Notes under the pieces: generated by a model
Databases searched by the model: none
The model's input: the letters and a program-made list of their open reading frames with translations, nothing else
What the model was told of the DNA's origin: nothing
Translations under genes and position numbers: made by a program
From: Ornithodoros turicata
Taxonomy: Eukaryota; Arthropoda; Arachnida; Ixodida; Argasidae
Length of the DNA: 64,000 bases
Assembly: GCF_037126465.1 (NCBI RefSeq)
Contig: NC_088201.1
Location: forward strand, 231,404,258-231,468,257
Direction: 5' to 3'
Shown here: piece after piece, positions 35,105 through 45,559 of the stretch
Numbering within the stretch: position 1 is the first letter of the stretch
Layout of the letters: each line of letters opens with the position of its first letter

Positions 35105-36295
35105 TTACACGTCGGGATACAACTCGATAGAAACCGTTAAGCCATCGTCCAACTTATACCCCATCTTCTTCATCGCACCCACCCTCCGCCGAAAACCCCC
35201 GTAGTCTTCATTGCATACGCCTGCGGGTTTCTTGACCAACTGTCCCGAAGCTCCCTTCGCGAGGAGCGACGTCGGCACGTCAAAGGACAAGTCCCTCGAC
35301 GAATTCGTAGGATGCACGAAACGTAACCTAGAGGGGGTCATGAAGGGCCACCTCAGGAATTCGTCCTTCTCGCCTGGGCACAACGTGAAGTACAGTCCCA
35401 ACCAGGGCTCTCTTTTACCGGTAAAGACTTTTAGTAGGAACCGACCAGTGTAACCGCCGACGGTAAACTTGTCACTGAGGACACGAGCCTGGTCTTTCTT
35501 CGTCTTCCACGTTTCAATGGCGTCGTGCACCCGTGTGCAGTGCCAGTACACTTTTTCACGTCGCTTTCCCATTTCGCGTGCAGTTTTTCTCCAAGCTGCT
35601 TGTTCGACCCGTTGGCGGTCTATGGCACCCCGTAACTGCCGTAGCTCGACGTATGTGTCGTTCTTGAGCTGTGCTATGGCGTCGGTTATGTCGTCGATGT
35701 TTCTCGTTAAGTTTTCTAGTTGCTGTAGGGCTACCGAGGACTTATTCGTTTCGCTGTCAGCTGCACGCTTCAAGGTCTCCGCCACAGTGCTGGAGACGTC
35801 GCAGTGTTGTTGGAGGGCGTCTCTCAACTTCTGAGACGTCGACGTCGAAAAGTCGTCGAACCTCTTCGCTGTCGCTGCGTCGCAGTCCGCGAGCCCGTTC
35901 GAGACGCCTTCTATTTGTGACGTCGTCTCTTTCATGATGGTTTCTACGCTTTTCAACGCTGCGCTACATCCCTGTGACGTCGTTACTAGACCATCCAATA
36001 GCTGCACCTTATCGCGTATTTCAGAAAGGGCTTCACTCACATTCAGACCAGTCCTGACGGCGTCTTCGCCGTTTCGCAGTATCCTGTCCGTCTTCTTCGA
36101 TTCTTCAGCACTGTTCTCCGAAAGCTTTTCAACGCGATTCAGGACGGCCACTATGTTTTCGGATGCCGCTGAAGACCTCCGCAAATTTTCTCGCAGTGAG
36201 TCTTCTATCTCCTTCAGCGATGGTTCGGCGTCTGCTGGCAGCACCGTGCCGATCGCAACGACGAGAAGGAAGGACAACGTCCGAAGGACAACCAT
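35105..36295 (-). CDS. Secreted coiled-coil TRAF/MATH-domain protein, family member 1
   Basis: Uninterrupted 396-codon frame on the minus strand. Residues 1-23 form a signal peptide (hydrophobic core, cleavage likely after ADA). Residues about 24-245 are charged and heptad-like, consistent with a coiled coil, with N-glycosylation sequons at N85, N184, N195 and N212. Residues about 249-394 match the TRAF-C/MATH fold: GGY at 280-282, a FTLCPGEKDEFLRWPF block ending at 318, and LDDGLTVSIEL near the C-terminus, equivalent to the GPNDALLRWPF and RDDAIFI blocks of TRAFs. Cysteines are at 110, 138, 165, 253, 306 and 361. The start ATG has A at -3 and G at +4. There is no RING, zinc finger or membrane segment, so it is not a signalling TRAF. 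TRAF domains are trimeric, so a secreted trimer is inferred. Ligand and role are unknown. It is closest to the 43.7-kb gene (about 70% identity by hand count). Confidence 0.9.
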   Translation of the reverse strand: MVVLRTLSFLLVVAIGTVLPADAEPSLKEIEDSLRENLRRSSAASENIVAVLNRVEKLSENSAEESKKTDRILRNGEDAVRTGLNVSEALSEIRDKVQLLDGLVTTSQGCSAALKSVETIMKETTSQIEGVSNGLADCDAATAKRFDDFSTSTSQKLRDALQQHCDVSSTVAETLKRAADSETNKSSVALQQLENLTRNIDDITDAIAQLKNDTYVELRQLRGAIDRQRVEQAAWRKTAREMGKRREKVYWHCTRVHDAIETWKTKKDQARVLSDKFTVGGYTGRFLLKVFTGKREPWLGLYFTLCPGEKDEFLRWPFMTPSRLRFVHPTNSSRDLSFDVPTSLLAKGASGQLVKKPAGVCNEDYGGFRRRVGAMKKMGYKLDDGLTVSIELYPDV

Positions 36296-36365
36296 CTTTC
36301 GTGGCGTAAGACTGGCGTATCTTCACGTGTATAAGGTGTACAGTACGGTACGGTACATATTGGGC

Positions 36366-36374
36366 TAAAATATA
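36366..36374 (-). promoter_or_regulatory. TATA-like box of MATH gene 1
   Basis: Minus-strand TATATTTTA lies about 70 bp upstream of the ATG, leaving room for a 5' leader of about 40 bp. No equally good match was seen before members 2, 3 or 4. Confidence 0.35.
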
Positions 36375-36395
36375 TCCTCCTCGGAGGAAGGCCCT

Positions 36396-36408
36396 ATCGA
36401 TAAGAAGC
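36396..36408 (-). promoter_or_regulatory. Conserved upstream element of MATH gene 1
   Basis: Plus-strand ATCGATAAGAAGC, about 100 bp before the ATG, overlaps a TATCGATA palindrome (the Drosophila DRE core). The same 13-mer lies at a similar distance before member 2. A CACGTG block nearer the ATG is also shared. Conservation between the two diverged promoters suggests regulation, but recent common descent could also explain it. Confidence 0.4.
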
Positions 36409-36749
36409 GGATGCCTGCTTCATTTGCTTTAATATGGAGCGTCGGTATGCGTCTGACACGCCCCTTGCATTTAGTGTGTTGTAAAGGACCGGGAGCACTC
36501 CGCGATAACGGCGTGACAAAGGGAAACTTTGAAATCAAACATGAGCAACCTGATGCCGTCCACTTCGAATGGCTTATCGTGTGCTCGAGGCCGTTATCTT
36601 GGCACGCCGCTTTGTGTTAAAACTCACCCACTGGGTGCGACTGCAATCGCTTTCTGATCAACATCTGTTTTCCTGATATGCGTCACAATGGGGACACGTT
36701 TATAGAGTAATCATAGATTATCGATTTGATATCGGGTGCATTGATAGTC

Positions 36750-36877
36750 AAGCGCAATGGGGGTGGACGCCGCGTGTGTCTTATCAATGTTCTTTGTACC
36801 ACGGATGTGTTCAAGGCCTTCCACGTGCCCGTCCACTAACCGTTGCACACGGCTTTCAGTACATTGTGCTGCTTGGG
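36750..36877. mobile_element. MITE-5, left-truncated copy
   Basis: GCAATGGGGGTGGACG and CTTTCAGTACATTGTGCTGC with TTGGG end. Confidence 0.6.
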
Positions 36878-36920
36878 AAAGATAACCTGAGGGCGCATCT
36901 TGTCAAGGTTGAGTAAGCCA

Positions 36921-37072
36921 CCCAAGCAGCAAAATGTACTGGAAGTCGAGTGCAATAGGGGTGGACGGTATGTGTCTTATCAATGTTCCTTAGTTTCAAG
37001 AGTCTGTTCAAGGTCTTCACCTACCCGTCCACCCCTATTGCACTCGACTTTCAGTACATTGTGCTGCTTGGG
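36921..37072. mobile_element. MITE-5, complete copy
   Basis: CCCAAGCAGCAAAATGTACTG and its complement ending GCTGCTTGGG; inner GGGGTGGACGG arms. Confidence 0.75.
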
Positions 37073-37337
37073 CAGTGACCGCTTAAGGTTTTTTTTTTTT
37101 CCTGGAAATGAGATATCGCAGTTGCCGCAGAGCTAGTAATCGGAGCACGATAACCTTTCATGACCCCGCAGTATATGCGGTGCCACCCCAAGTGTTCCGT
37201 CTCTTCGTTATATTAGAGTGTAAGGGAGGGGGAGGGGGGACGCTAGAGTGCGCCAACGCGCGTCAATTGGGCGTACGCCCCGTTGGTCTTCCGGTTGGAC
37301 CTGTTGCTTGGAGAGACCCTCTCGACAGATCCACGCC

Positions 37338-37857
37338 TAGAGATGCGGAGCCCCCGAAGAAACCCGGAAATTTGGGGGTGGAAACCAGTTTTTTCGGGTT
37401 TTTTCCTCGTCTCCGGAAAAATACCCCAAAATTTCCAGGCGACAAAATTCAAAATTGTAAATTTTCGTGCCTTTGATGCGTTTCAACCCGCCGGCAGTGC
37501 CTTAGGCGCCTCTGATCCGCCAACAACCACGAACTTAGTGCTCCGTCTGGCCGATCCAAGCGATCGCCATCGCATTCACGTAATGTCGGAGTTCTGGTCG
37601 GAGTGCACGGGTTGTTCTAATTACCTATCGCTGAGCAGACAGCAGTCTCATGGGATGTTCTGCTCTGCATTTATGCCTAGAGGGTGAGCACTATACTACA
37701 GTTTCTAGCTCATTGTATGCTGTGGTTTGGCCGGCAATGCTTCGACTCAGCAGCAATCACATTTGTTTCCATTTTTTCCAATTTTTCGTAAAAAAGCCGA
37801 AAAAAACGTGTTTTTTTTTTCGAGCGATTCAAAATTTCCAGAAATTTTGCATCTCTA
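37338..37857. mobile_element. TAGAGATGC hAT element, copy 2
   Basis: Ends TAGAGATGC and GCATCTCTA with perfect 8-bp duplication TCCACGCC (37330-37337 and 37858-37865). Confidence 0.88.
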
Positions 37858-37984
37858 TCCACGCCGCCAGGTTGCGCCAGAGCGCATTAACCTGTTTTTG
37901 TGCCCCGTACGTCGTCCGGTCTGCGTCGTTTGTTCGTAAACAGTGAAATGGTCTACACGTTCACACCAACTCAAATACACCAAC

Positions 37985-38545
37985 TCGTTGGTGGTAGCCA
38001 AGGTCGTGCTGCAGACTCTAAGGTGGTGGGTTCGAATCCCATCACCGGCTGTGCTGCCTGAAGAAACCCTGAGTTATCTAATAATAATAATGATAAATAA
38101 TAAGCGGGGGGGGAGGTTATACGACGCGCGACAACTGAGATCATGAGCGGTACACGCGACAGCGGTTCCGTCCGTGGATTGCTTTCGCCCACCTGAGGGT
38201 TCTCTAACGTGCGATGAAAGCTCACCACGTGAACGTCCCTCGCTTGAAAGATTGCGTGTCCAAGCAACTTGTACCCCTGCCACCAAGTTGCTGGCGTCCT
38301 CGGCGGTGTTCGAACCCTCGATCTCGGAATCAGAAGGTGAACACGCTACCGACTGAGCCACCTAGGCCGGGTTTTTTGAAGACTACCCAGACGAATATCG
38401 GCACAGTTCCCCCTGAAGTCGGCCAAGGACGCATTCTAAATCCCCTGTCCTCCCCCTCACTCCTTCCTGCTGTCCTCTCTCCATCTGCCCACACCTGTAC
38501 CCCGCTTATAGCCACAGTTGCTTCGCTGTGCTAACACGAGAGACA
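37985..38545 (+). mobile_element. SINE-1 copy split by SINE-2
   Basis: Head and core 37985-38072 (GGTGGTGGGTTCGAATCCC), body resumes 38373-38545 (CAGTTCCCCCTGAAGTCGGC ... GTTGCTTCGCTGTGCTAACA). The insert is in opposite orientation. Confidence 0.7.
38085..38372 (-). mobile_element. SINE-2, tRNA-derived, ATT tail
   Basis: Minus strand: CTAGGTGGCTCAGTCGGTAG (A box), GAGGGTTCGAACACC (B box), then a body with GAGAACCCTCAGGTGGGCG and GACGGAACCGCTGTCGCG, ending in ATTATT-rich tail. Confidence 0.6.
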
Positions 38546-38885
38546 ATTCAAATGCAAACAAATACGAATAATTTACTAAACGGCGACACTTCACTATAAA
38601 GAGTTCCCAGCAAGCTTATATACTGCCAAAGGTTTTCATCCTCGCAGCATTTGTGAGTAAAAATAATATTATACTCAGTAACTTCACTAAATGTTTATGA
38701 GGGACGCTACTTCTTTGTCTTTCTGTAGATTAATAGACCCCCTACCGAAGAAACGTCACCGTGACGTATTCGTGACGTTGGTAGACAAAGCGAAACCGAA
38801 ACAGCGCCCGGACGGAGAGCAACGTCGTTTCACAAAGCCGTATTCCTTCACGAAGGTCGAGGGTCGCTTCTTTGTATTAGTGGTA

Positions 38886-39800
38886 CACTCTGGAAAGAAG
38901 GGTGTACAGGTCCCGACAAAAGTTTACGGAACACGCGAGCGGTGTATTTTCTCCTCGGTACGATACCCTAGCGGCATGCGGAAGCTGGCGAAATCAGGCC
39001 AGTTCACTGCCTCAGAGGGGTGGACGACTGTGCTCTTAGCGACACACAGTGGTAGTTTCGGTATGACTACTGTTGTATGTGCCCGCAAAGTGAGTTGGAT
39101 TTTACTGTTGTGCTCGCCAACAACACGTGATTCACCGATTGTTGGGAGAGGGAGCTCGCCGCTATCATCGTGATAACAAGGATGAATCATAGTGGCAACA
39201 CTTTACGGTGTATTGCTTTTATTGGAAAGCCATGATATGTGGACAAGAGAAAGAAAGGTATCTGGTAAACAGTTGCTTTATTATGGACGACGCGTGACGA
39301 GCTGATAAACAATTGACGCTGACATTGATAATTGATTGATTGATTGATAAACAACTGACGTGAGACCCGAGTTGTTGACGAGCACAACAGTTAAGTCCAA
39401 CTCACTTCGCGGGCACATACAACAGTAATCATACCGAAACTACCGCTGTGTGTCGCTAAGAGCACAGTGTCCACCCCTCTGACGCAGTGAACTGGTCTGA
39501 TTTCGCCAGCTTCCGCTTGCCGCTAGGGTGTCGTACCGAGGAGAAAATACACCGCTCGCGTGTTCCGTAAACTTTTGTCGGGACCTGTACCTTAACTCTT
39601 TTTCCTTGCCACATATATATCATTCCCTTTTGAAGTGTACAATTACTCTCAAAAAGGAGTGTCTTCGCCACCTTCAGGGAGGTAAAGGGTCTCGTGGGAG
39701 TGAGGTGACTGCTTTTTGCGAGTAATTGTACTCCCCAAAAGGGAGTGATACACGTGGGAAGGAAAAGGAGTTGAGGTATACACCCCCTTTTTTAACAGTG
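38886..39800. mobile_element. MITE-7 long form with 220-bp inverted arms
   Basis: CACTCTGGAAAGAAGGGTG at the left, complement of CACTGTTAAAAAAGGGGGTG at the right, TA flanks. Sequence 38909-39130 recurs inverted at 39377-39590, forming a large fold-back. Confidence 0.65.
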
Positions 39801-39904
39801 TACACAACAATGATGTCACGTTTTTAGTCGCTTTGATTGTTTCCATTCGCGTTCCCTGTCCACCGTCGCGGAAAGAAAAGAAAGCTCCACGCGAGGGTTG
39901 GATA

Positions 39905-40642
39905 CAGTCGGACCTCGTTTTATGAACCCTCGATATACGAATTCCCTCAACTTACGAACGGCTCCACAGGGAACCAAACCTTTTCCGTGTATTTTGACCT
40001 CGTTTTACGAACCCCCGATATCCGAACTATGAACGGATTATTAGGGAACGGACCCAAAGCAGCCAAGCCATTCTGACCTCGATATACGAATGGGCGTTAT
40101 GAACGTACAGAGGACAGGCCAATGGACCGAAGGATAATAAAAGTTCCTCAGTACATGCTGCCAAGGTCAAACATACAATGTCCCAACGTCGCTACGTTCC
40201 ACAAACATGATTAATCATTTCCTGAAAGAATAATTCGGGCGTTTACAGCCGAACGGTTGTGAGTTTGCACCAGGTCTCTGAGATGGAAACATCTTGCCGT
40301 TCCAAGAGAAGGCGTTCAGTCCTGACAGCCGGTGACGAACGTAATATTTGCCGTTGGAAACAGTCTCATCCGCGCGCGATACGGTACTTTGAGGACCGGG
40401 TAGATGAGTCAAGTGTCAGACTTCTGTCATCTCTTCTAAACAGGATAGACCCTGCAGAAAGTATGGTGCAAAGCACAATTACGCAGTATTTCCAAAAAAA
40501 AAAAAAACTTATTCAAATCAATTTCCCGTGTTTTTGGTGAGGTATTTGCGCACTGCACTCCTCGGACCTCGATTTAAGAATACCTCGATTTACGAACGAT
40601 TTTCTGAGAAACGAAGGGTGTTCGTAAAGCGAGGTTTGACTG
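39905..40642 (+). mobile_element. Tigger/pogo-like element, internally deleted
   Basis: TIR CAGTCGGACCTCGTTTTATG and its complement (ends GCGAGGTTTGACTG), TA flanks. A residual frame ends MVQSTITQYFQKK, resembling the SITxFF(K) C-terminus of Tigger transposases. Catalytic core is missing. Confidence 0.8.
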
Positions 40643-41077
40643 TACATCGTCTCGAAAGTCAACGTCGTAATCCTGCGCAGGATGTGGTTTGTTATTACGA
40701 CTTACGTCGTGCTCGCTTTGTATACAGAGGCACAACGTGCACTCCGAGAGAAACTCGTGCTTTCCCCAAACTGAGTGACTGTGTTCCCCAAATTGACTTT
40801 CACTTGTCTTCGGCTATTTGTGTGCATAGCCTCGACGGCAGGCGTTGTGGTGTAGGTAAAAATATTGAGAAAAGGCGAGGGGCCCCGACACTACAACAGT
40901 TGTAAATGTGTGTTTTCAACAGCATATTTTGCTTTTATTTTGGTACAGTGTGGCATTGGGACGAAAAAATAAAAAAATAGAACATGGCATTTCTCTCCTT
41001 GACAGCCTTTTAGGACTTCGTCGCAGACTCGGCCTTCCGGCGGCGGCCATTTTTCTTGTGGCACATGCTTGTAGCCC
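40643..41077. other. Intergenic, no gene recognised
   Basis: A plus-strand frame continues from the Tigger end to 40905 with no known domain. Confidence 0.3.
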
Positions 41078-41456
41078 ATAGACCTCGTATTGCCAACTGT
41101 AGGATGGGACAAGCGTAAGCTTGCCCACATCACGCTTCAAAAATAAAGCGCCACCTTCTTACCAACAGACCTTGTATTGCCAACTGTAGAATGGGACAAG
41201 CGTAACCTTGCCCACATCACGCCTCAAAAATAAAGCGCCACCTGCAATAGACCTTTTTACCTATAGACCTCGTATTGCCAACTGTAGGATGGGACAAGCG
41301 TAAGCTTGCCCACATCACGCCTCAAAAATAAAGCGCCACCTTCTTACCAACAGACCTTGTATTGCCAACTGACCAATAGACCTTGTATTGCCAACTGTAG
41401 GATGGGACAAGCGTAAGCTTGCCCACATCACGCTTAAAAAATGAGGCGCCACCTGT
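41078..41456 (+). repeat. Tandem repeat array, 87-98-bp units
   Basis: Units start at 41078, 41165, 41263, 41350 (26-bp partial) and 41376, each with AGACC(T/C)(T/C)GTATTGCCAAC, GGGACAAGCGTAA and AAAAATAAAGCGCCACC. Confidence 0.85.
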
Positions 41457-41794
41457 GGCACGCAAGGGCTCATGGGAACGTTGAGCGAATTAAAGCATTA
41501 CTAGACGGCCAGAGGCGGAGGTAGAAGAAGAACAACAACATTCCCGGTGTGCGCGCAGCAGCAGCAGCAGCCGGGGTAAACCATAACCGAAGCAGACGAC
41601 AGAGCAATGTCCCTCAAAATTCCCATGCTGCTTTGCGCCGCACGCTTGGTGGCGCGCGCATCTTTTTAAACTCGTCTCTTTTTTTAATGGCGGTAGAAGA
41701 TTTGCAGGACGTGCTTCTAAATCCAAGGAAAAACACCCTGAGGAAGGTGTTGTGGCGCGCGTCTTAAAATTTTGCCGCCGTTTATTCTTATCTA

Positions 41795-42135
41795 TCGTAA
41801 CAGACCGCTACCAGAGAAACGTCATCATGACGTTGGTATACAGACTGAAACCGAAACAAATAGGAAAGAGAGGGCTGGGTTCCACGAACGGGCACTTGTT
41901 CGTTACCTCCCATTGAAAAAAAAAAGAAGAAGAAGAAGAAGTAGGACCCAACGTCGCGTCCCTTTCAAGGCCCATTGTAATCGATCCCCTCAACACCGTG
42001 GCTTTTGGGCGCGACATTGTTCACCTCTAGCTTCGAGGGTAGTTCAACTCTACCAAATTTGTGGCGCTGTCGAACTCTCTGACGTCATTTGTTTACAAAC
42101 AGGGAGATGTCTATTACCATCAATGCTTAAATGAC
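41795..42135 (+). repeat. Dispersed repeat R2, uninterrupted copy
   Basis: Shared with 50124-51175: AACAGACC/AATAGACC, GGTTCCACGAA(C/T)(G/A)GGCACTTG, TAGTTCAACTCTACCAAA, GGCGCTGTCGA, GACGTCAT(T/C)TGTTTACAAAC. Class unknown. A partial start is at about 38725. Confidence 0.6.
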
Positions 42136-42139
42136 ACTT

Positions 42140-43294
42140 ACCTAACACTGCGTAGCAAGTACGTAGTGAAACTGACATTCGCTTGGTTTGGAGTGCACTC
42201 CACGAAAGTGACACTAAATTAGTCCGTGCGACAGGCGTGTTATCTCACGCGCCGCTTATATACCTGCTTGAGCTGAGCCGCTCTACGTCACGGGTCACGT
42301 GCCCGGGGACCGCTTTACGTGACGACCTTCTCTCGTTCTGCGATACGCTCTCTTCACGAGTGGAGGATTTTGTAAAGGTGTCCGCAACAGAGGCTTCGTG
42401 CCTGCAGAAAAAGCAGCCCCACATTTATTTACGCATGTACAGCTACGGTCAACCTTAATAATAACACGGGGGGGGGGGAATGTGGCCTCGTTCCGGAACG
42501 CGATTACAGCAACCCTTGGAAAAATGAGGAAAAATCTTTATTGAACAAAATTCTGTTAGTTAAACGCAAAGGATTTTGTTCACTTAACACTACCACAGTG
42601 GCTGTTACCGCGCTGGGAAGAGAGCCGATTTTTTACAGATTTTTTCCAGTGTTATTATTAAGGTTGACCGGAGCTGTACCGCCTTCCCTGCAAACCACAC
42701 GAACTTCCGGTGGAGCGCGACGACGCGTTTATGCGGCAAAAAACGACGAAAGCATCGTAGTAGGAAACCTCTGCGTAACAAAAAAGTTATCTGTGCAAAC
42801 GTATACTCTCTCCGCGTCCCAAATTGCCCATGCAGAAGTCAATATCGCGGTCACGGCGCAGTTGCGTATAGCTACCGCTAGGCGCGCCAACTCATTTCCT
42901 TTCAGTTGCCGCATAGGTGGCGCCTGCAGCGGTAGGACGAAGCAGCTGTGCTACACTATACTGTCCCATTGGAAATGCACGGAGCAAAGATCGCGGTGGC
43001 TAAAGTTTGGTTCGGCACAGTTTGGTTACAACGATTTTTTTTTGTTGTTGTTGTTGTTATTGCCGATTTTCATCGCATAAATCACCACACTTATCTATGT
43101 TTACCTGTTCCCTGTTTACCTCTTGAAACAGAAAAATAACCAAACGGAGCTGGCTTTCCGTAAACATTATATCTTGTTAGTGCGTGCTTCCTTCGTGTTT
43201 TCTATAACAAAGTAACGGTAGTAACTTCGTCATCCTAGATAACTTTTGCCACCTTTTTTAACATCCTTAACTCGCGCAGAAACACTAAACATCG
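42140..43294. other. Intergenic, no gene recognised
   Basis: A 179-codon plus frame at 42541-43080 has no domain, no signal peptide and no codon support. Confidence 0.3.
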
Positions 43295-43530
43295 TGTAAC
43301 AGGGGTGTTTTTGCGTTGACACCCTTTTTCACAATTCAGTAACGCCACTTGATCTGCCTGATGGTGTAAAAATCCGCGTAATTTTCAGAACACCCTTTCC
43401 CTACCGTTCTTTCTCACACTGTTCTCTCTACACCTTTCATTACACCTCGGGGGGTGAAAAAGGGTCGCTTATTTGGAAAAGTACGGATCTGGTGCAAAAC
43501 CGGGTGTAAAAAAAACAAAAAAAAGCTCGT
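43295..43530. repeat. ACACCC/GGGTGT inverted repeat, MITE-3-like
   Basis: Opposed GGGGTGTTTTTGCG and GGTGCAAAACCGGGTG motifs; ends not resolved. It lies just downstream of MATH gene 2. Confidence 0.35.
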
Positions 43531-43637
43531 GTGTATCACATCACGTCGTTCCTTGGTAGGAGCTCATTTTATTCATTTCAGAACACACCGCAGCGATAAA
43601 AAAAAATATAAAAAATAGGGGTCACCCACAGTGCTCC

Positions 43638-43643
43638 TTTAAT
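43638..43643 (-). promoter_or_regulatory. ATTAAA polyadenylation signal, MATH gene 2
   Basis: Minus-strand ATTAAA about 40 bp past the stop, in the same block as in member 1. A canonical AATAAA follows at 43568-43573 on the minus strand. Confidence 0.45.
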
Positions 43644-43682
43644 AGATACTACTGTGTATGGTCTTACACTACAAATGCTGGC

Positions 43683-44879
43683 TTACGCATCCGGATACAG
43701 CTCGATAGAAACCGTTAAGCCATCGTCCAATTTGTACCCATTCATCTTCATCGTGTCCGCCTTGCCTATCTGCGGAAAACCCACCGTGCCCTCATTGCAT
43801 TTGCCCGCGGGTTTCTGGACCAAGGGTCTTGAAGATCCGTCCGCGAGGACCGACTTTGGCACCTCAAAGCCCAAGTCCCTCGACGAATTCGTCGGGTGCA
43901 CGAAGCTCAGCTTGAAGGGAGTCATGAACGGCCACCTCAAGAACTCGTCTTTTTCTCCGGGACACAGGGTGAAGAAAAGTCCGAACCAGGCCTCTCCGTC
44001 AACGGGAGTCAGTCCTATTCGAAATCGTCCAGTGTAACCACCGACCGTAAGCTGGCCACTGATGTGGTGAACCTCGGTATGCTTATTCTTCCATGTTTCT
44101 ATGGCGTCATACACCCGTGTACTGTGCCAGTACCCTTTTTCACGGCGCGTTCCCATTGCACGTGCTGATTTTCTCCAAGCTTCTTCTTCGACCCGCTGGC
44201 GGTCTACGGCATCTCGAAGCTGTTGTAGCTTGACGTCTGTATCGTTCTTGAACTGTGCTAGGGCAACGGCTATGTCGTCGATCTTTCTCGTTAAGCCCTC
44301 TAGGTGCTGTAGGGCCAGCGAGGATGTATTCGTTTCGCTGTCAGCTGCGCGCTTCAAGGTCTCCGCCACAGTGCTCGAGACGTCGCACTGTTGTTCCACG
44401 ACGTCTTTCAACTTCTGAGACATCGACGTTGAGAAGCCTTCGAACCTCTTCGCTGTCGCTGCGTTGCAGTCCGTGAGCCCGTTGGAAACGCCGCGGACTT
44501 CTGACGTCATCTCTTTCATGCTTGCTTGGACACTTTTCAACGCCGCGCCGTGTCCTTGTGACGTCTTTAGTAGACCATCCAATACCTGCAGCCTATCGTG
44601 TATTTCAGAAACGGCTTCACTCACATTCAGACTAGTCCCGATGACGTCTTGCCCGTTTCGCAGGATCCTGTCCGTCTTGTTCGATTCTTCAGCACTGCGT
44701 TCTATAAGCTTCTCAACGCTGTTCAGGACGGCCACTATGTTCTCGGAAGCTGCTGAAGACCTTCGCAAATTATCTCGCAATGCATCTTCTATCTCCTTCA
44801 GCGACGGTTCCGCGTCTACTGGCAACACTGTGCCGATGACTACGACGAGAAGCAAGCACCACGTCCCGAGGAGATCCAT
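43683..44879 (-). CDS. Secreted coiled-coil TRAF/MATH-domain protein, family member 2
   Basis: Uninterrupted 398-codon frame. The signal peptide is residues 1-23 (ending TVLPVDA before EPSLKEIED, the same junction as member 1). The coiled-coil segment spans about 24-245, and the MATH domain about 249-396 with GGY at 280-282, WPF at 316-318 and LDDGLTV near the C-terminus. Cysteines at 138, 165, 306 and 361 sit at the same positions as in member 1, but the extra cysteines 110 and 253 of member 1 are H and S here. The start ATG has A at -3 and G at +4. Flanks also align with member 1: 5' TCTTCACGTG and ATCGATAAGAAGC blocks and a 3' TTTAATA block. This shows a duplication of a whole gene unit rather than a processed copy. 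Substitutions are spread along the whole length with no frame damage, so it is probably functional. Ligand is unknown. Confidence 0.9.
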   Translation of the reverse strand: MDLLGTWCLLLVVVIGTVLPVDAEPSLKEIEDALRDNLRRSSAASENIVAVLNSVEKLIERSAEESNKTDRILRNGQDVIGTSLNVSEAVSEIHDRLQVLDGLLKTSQGHGAALKSVQASMKEMTSEVRGVSNGLTDCNAATAKRFEGFSTSMSQKLKDVVEQQCDVSSTVAETLKRAADSETNTSSLALQHLEGLTRKIDDIAVALAQFKNDTDVKLQQLRDAVDRQRVEEEAWRKSARAMGTRREKGYWHSTRVYDAIETWKNKHTEVHHISGQLTVGGYTGRFRIGLTPVDGEAWFGLFFTLCPGEKDEFLRWPFMTPFKLSFVHPTNSSRDLGFEVPKSVLADGSSRPLVQKPAGKCNEGTVGFPQIGKADTMKMNGYKLDDGLTVSIELYPDA

Positions 44880-44996
44880 TCTTCGTGGCGTGCGTCTGGC
44901 GTCTGCCCCACGTTGGTCCGAGAGATCTTCACGTGCACAGTGTCCAGTATAGTACTGATGTTGCGCTGAAAGAGAGCTTCCCCAGAAGAATGCGTC

Positions 44997-45009
44997 ATCG
45001 ATAAGAAGC
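44997..45009 (-). promoter_or_regulatory. Conserved upstream element of MATH gene 2
   Basis: Identical ATCGATAAGAAGC 118 bp before the ATG of member 2; see the matching element of member 1. Here the palindrome is CATCGATA. Confidence 0.4.
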
Positions 45010-45559
45010 AGACGCTCGCTCCTCCTTGACTTGGATATCGCGCATTGGTATGCGTTATATACGCGCCTTTCGATTAGGTGTTATAAACTTATAATGCATC
45101 GTAATCGCTCTGCGACGAGCATCTGACAAAGGAAGCTGGGAAATTAGTAAAGTGATGTCGTCCGCTTCTGCGAATCAGTCGAATGGCATATCTTGTGTTC
45201 GTGTCCGTTGTCGTGCAAAGGGCCTTCTAGACTAAAACAGGCTATTGTCGCCGACCGCAATGGCTTTCTGATAAGCATACTTTTTCTTGAAGCACATATC
45301 TATGATGACCCTTATAGCACAGAATAGGATGTATAATCGAAAAGGAATCCTCGACAACGTATCTTATCGCGGTATTGTGTAAGCGAAGCGTCGCTCAAGA
45401 GTTTTCCAGGAATATGCTTTGAGAGTGGTCGTTGAGCCGTGAATTCGGACACGTTTCAATTTCCATGCTCGCAGAGTGCGCGGCGTATCGTTCCGATTGG
45501 TGTTTTGACACGTATTGCTTGTTATATTGCCGTCTCATTTCAATTCAGGTTACGGTATA
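45010..45559. other. Upstream region of MATH gene 2, no other gene seen
   Basis: No repeats or frames of note beyond the promoter-proximal blocks. Confidence 0.4.

Noticed and set aside
35211..36368. Plus-strand frames opposite MATH gene 1 (up to 144 codons)
   Set aside because: Antisense shadows of the GC-biased MATH coding sequence; no domains of their own.
41078..41456. CRISPR-like array
   Set aside because: Whole units repeat without unique spacers; eukaryotic tandem repeat.
42541..43080. 179-codon plus-strand frame
   Set aside because: No domain, no codon bias, no start context; chance frame.
43654..44952. Plus-strand frames opposite MATH gene 2 (up to 162 codons)
   Set aside because: They recur at the same positions as opposite gene 1 because the sense genes are homologous; no independent evidence.
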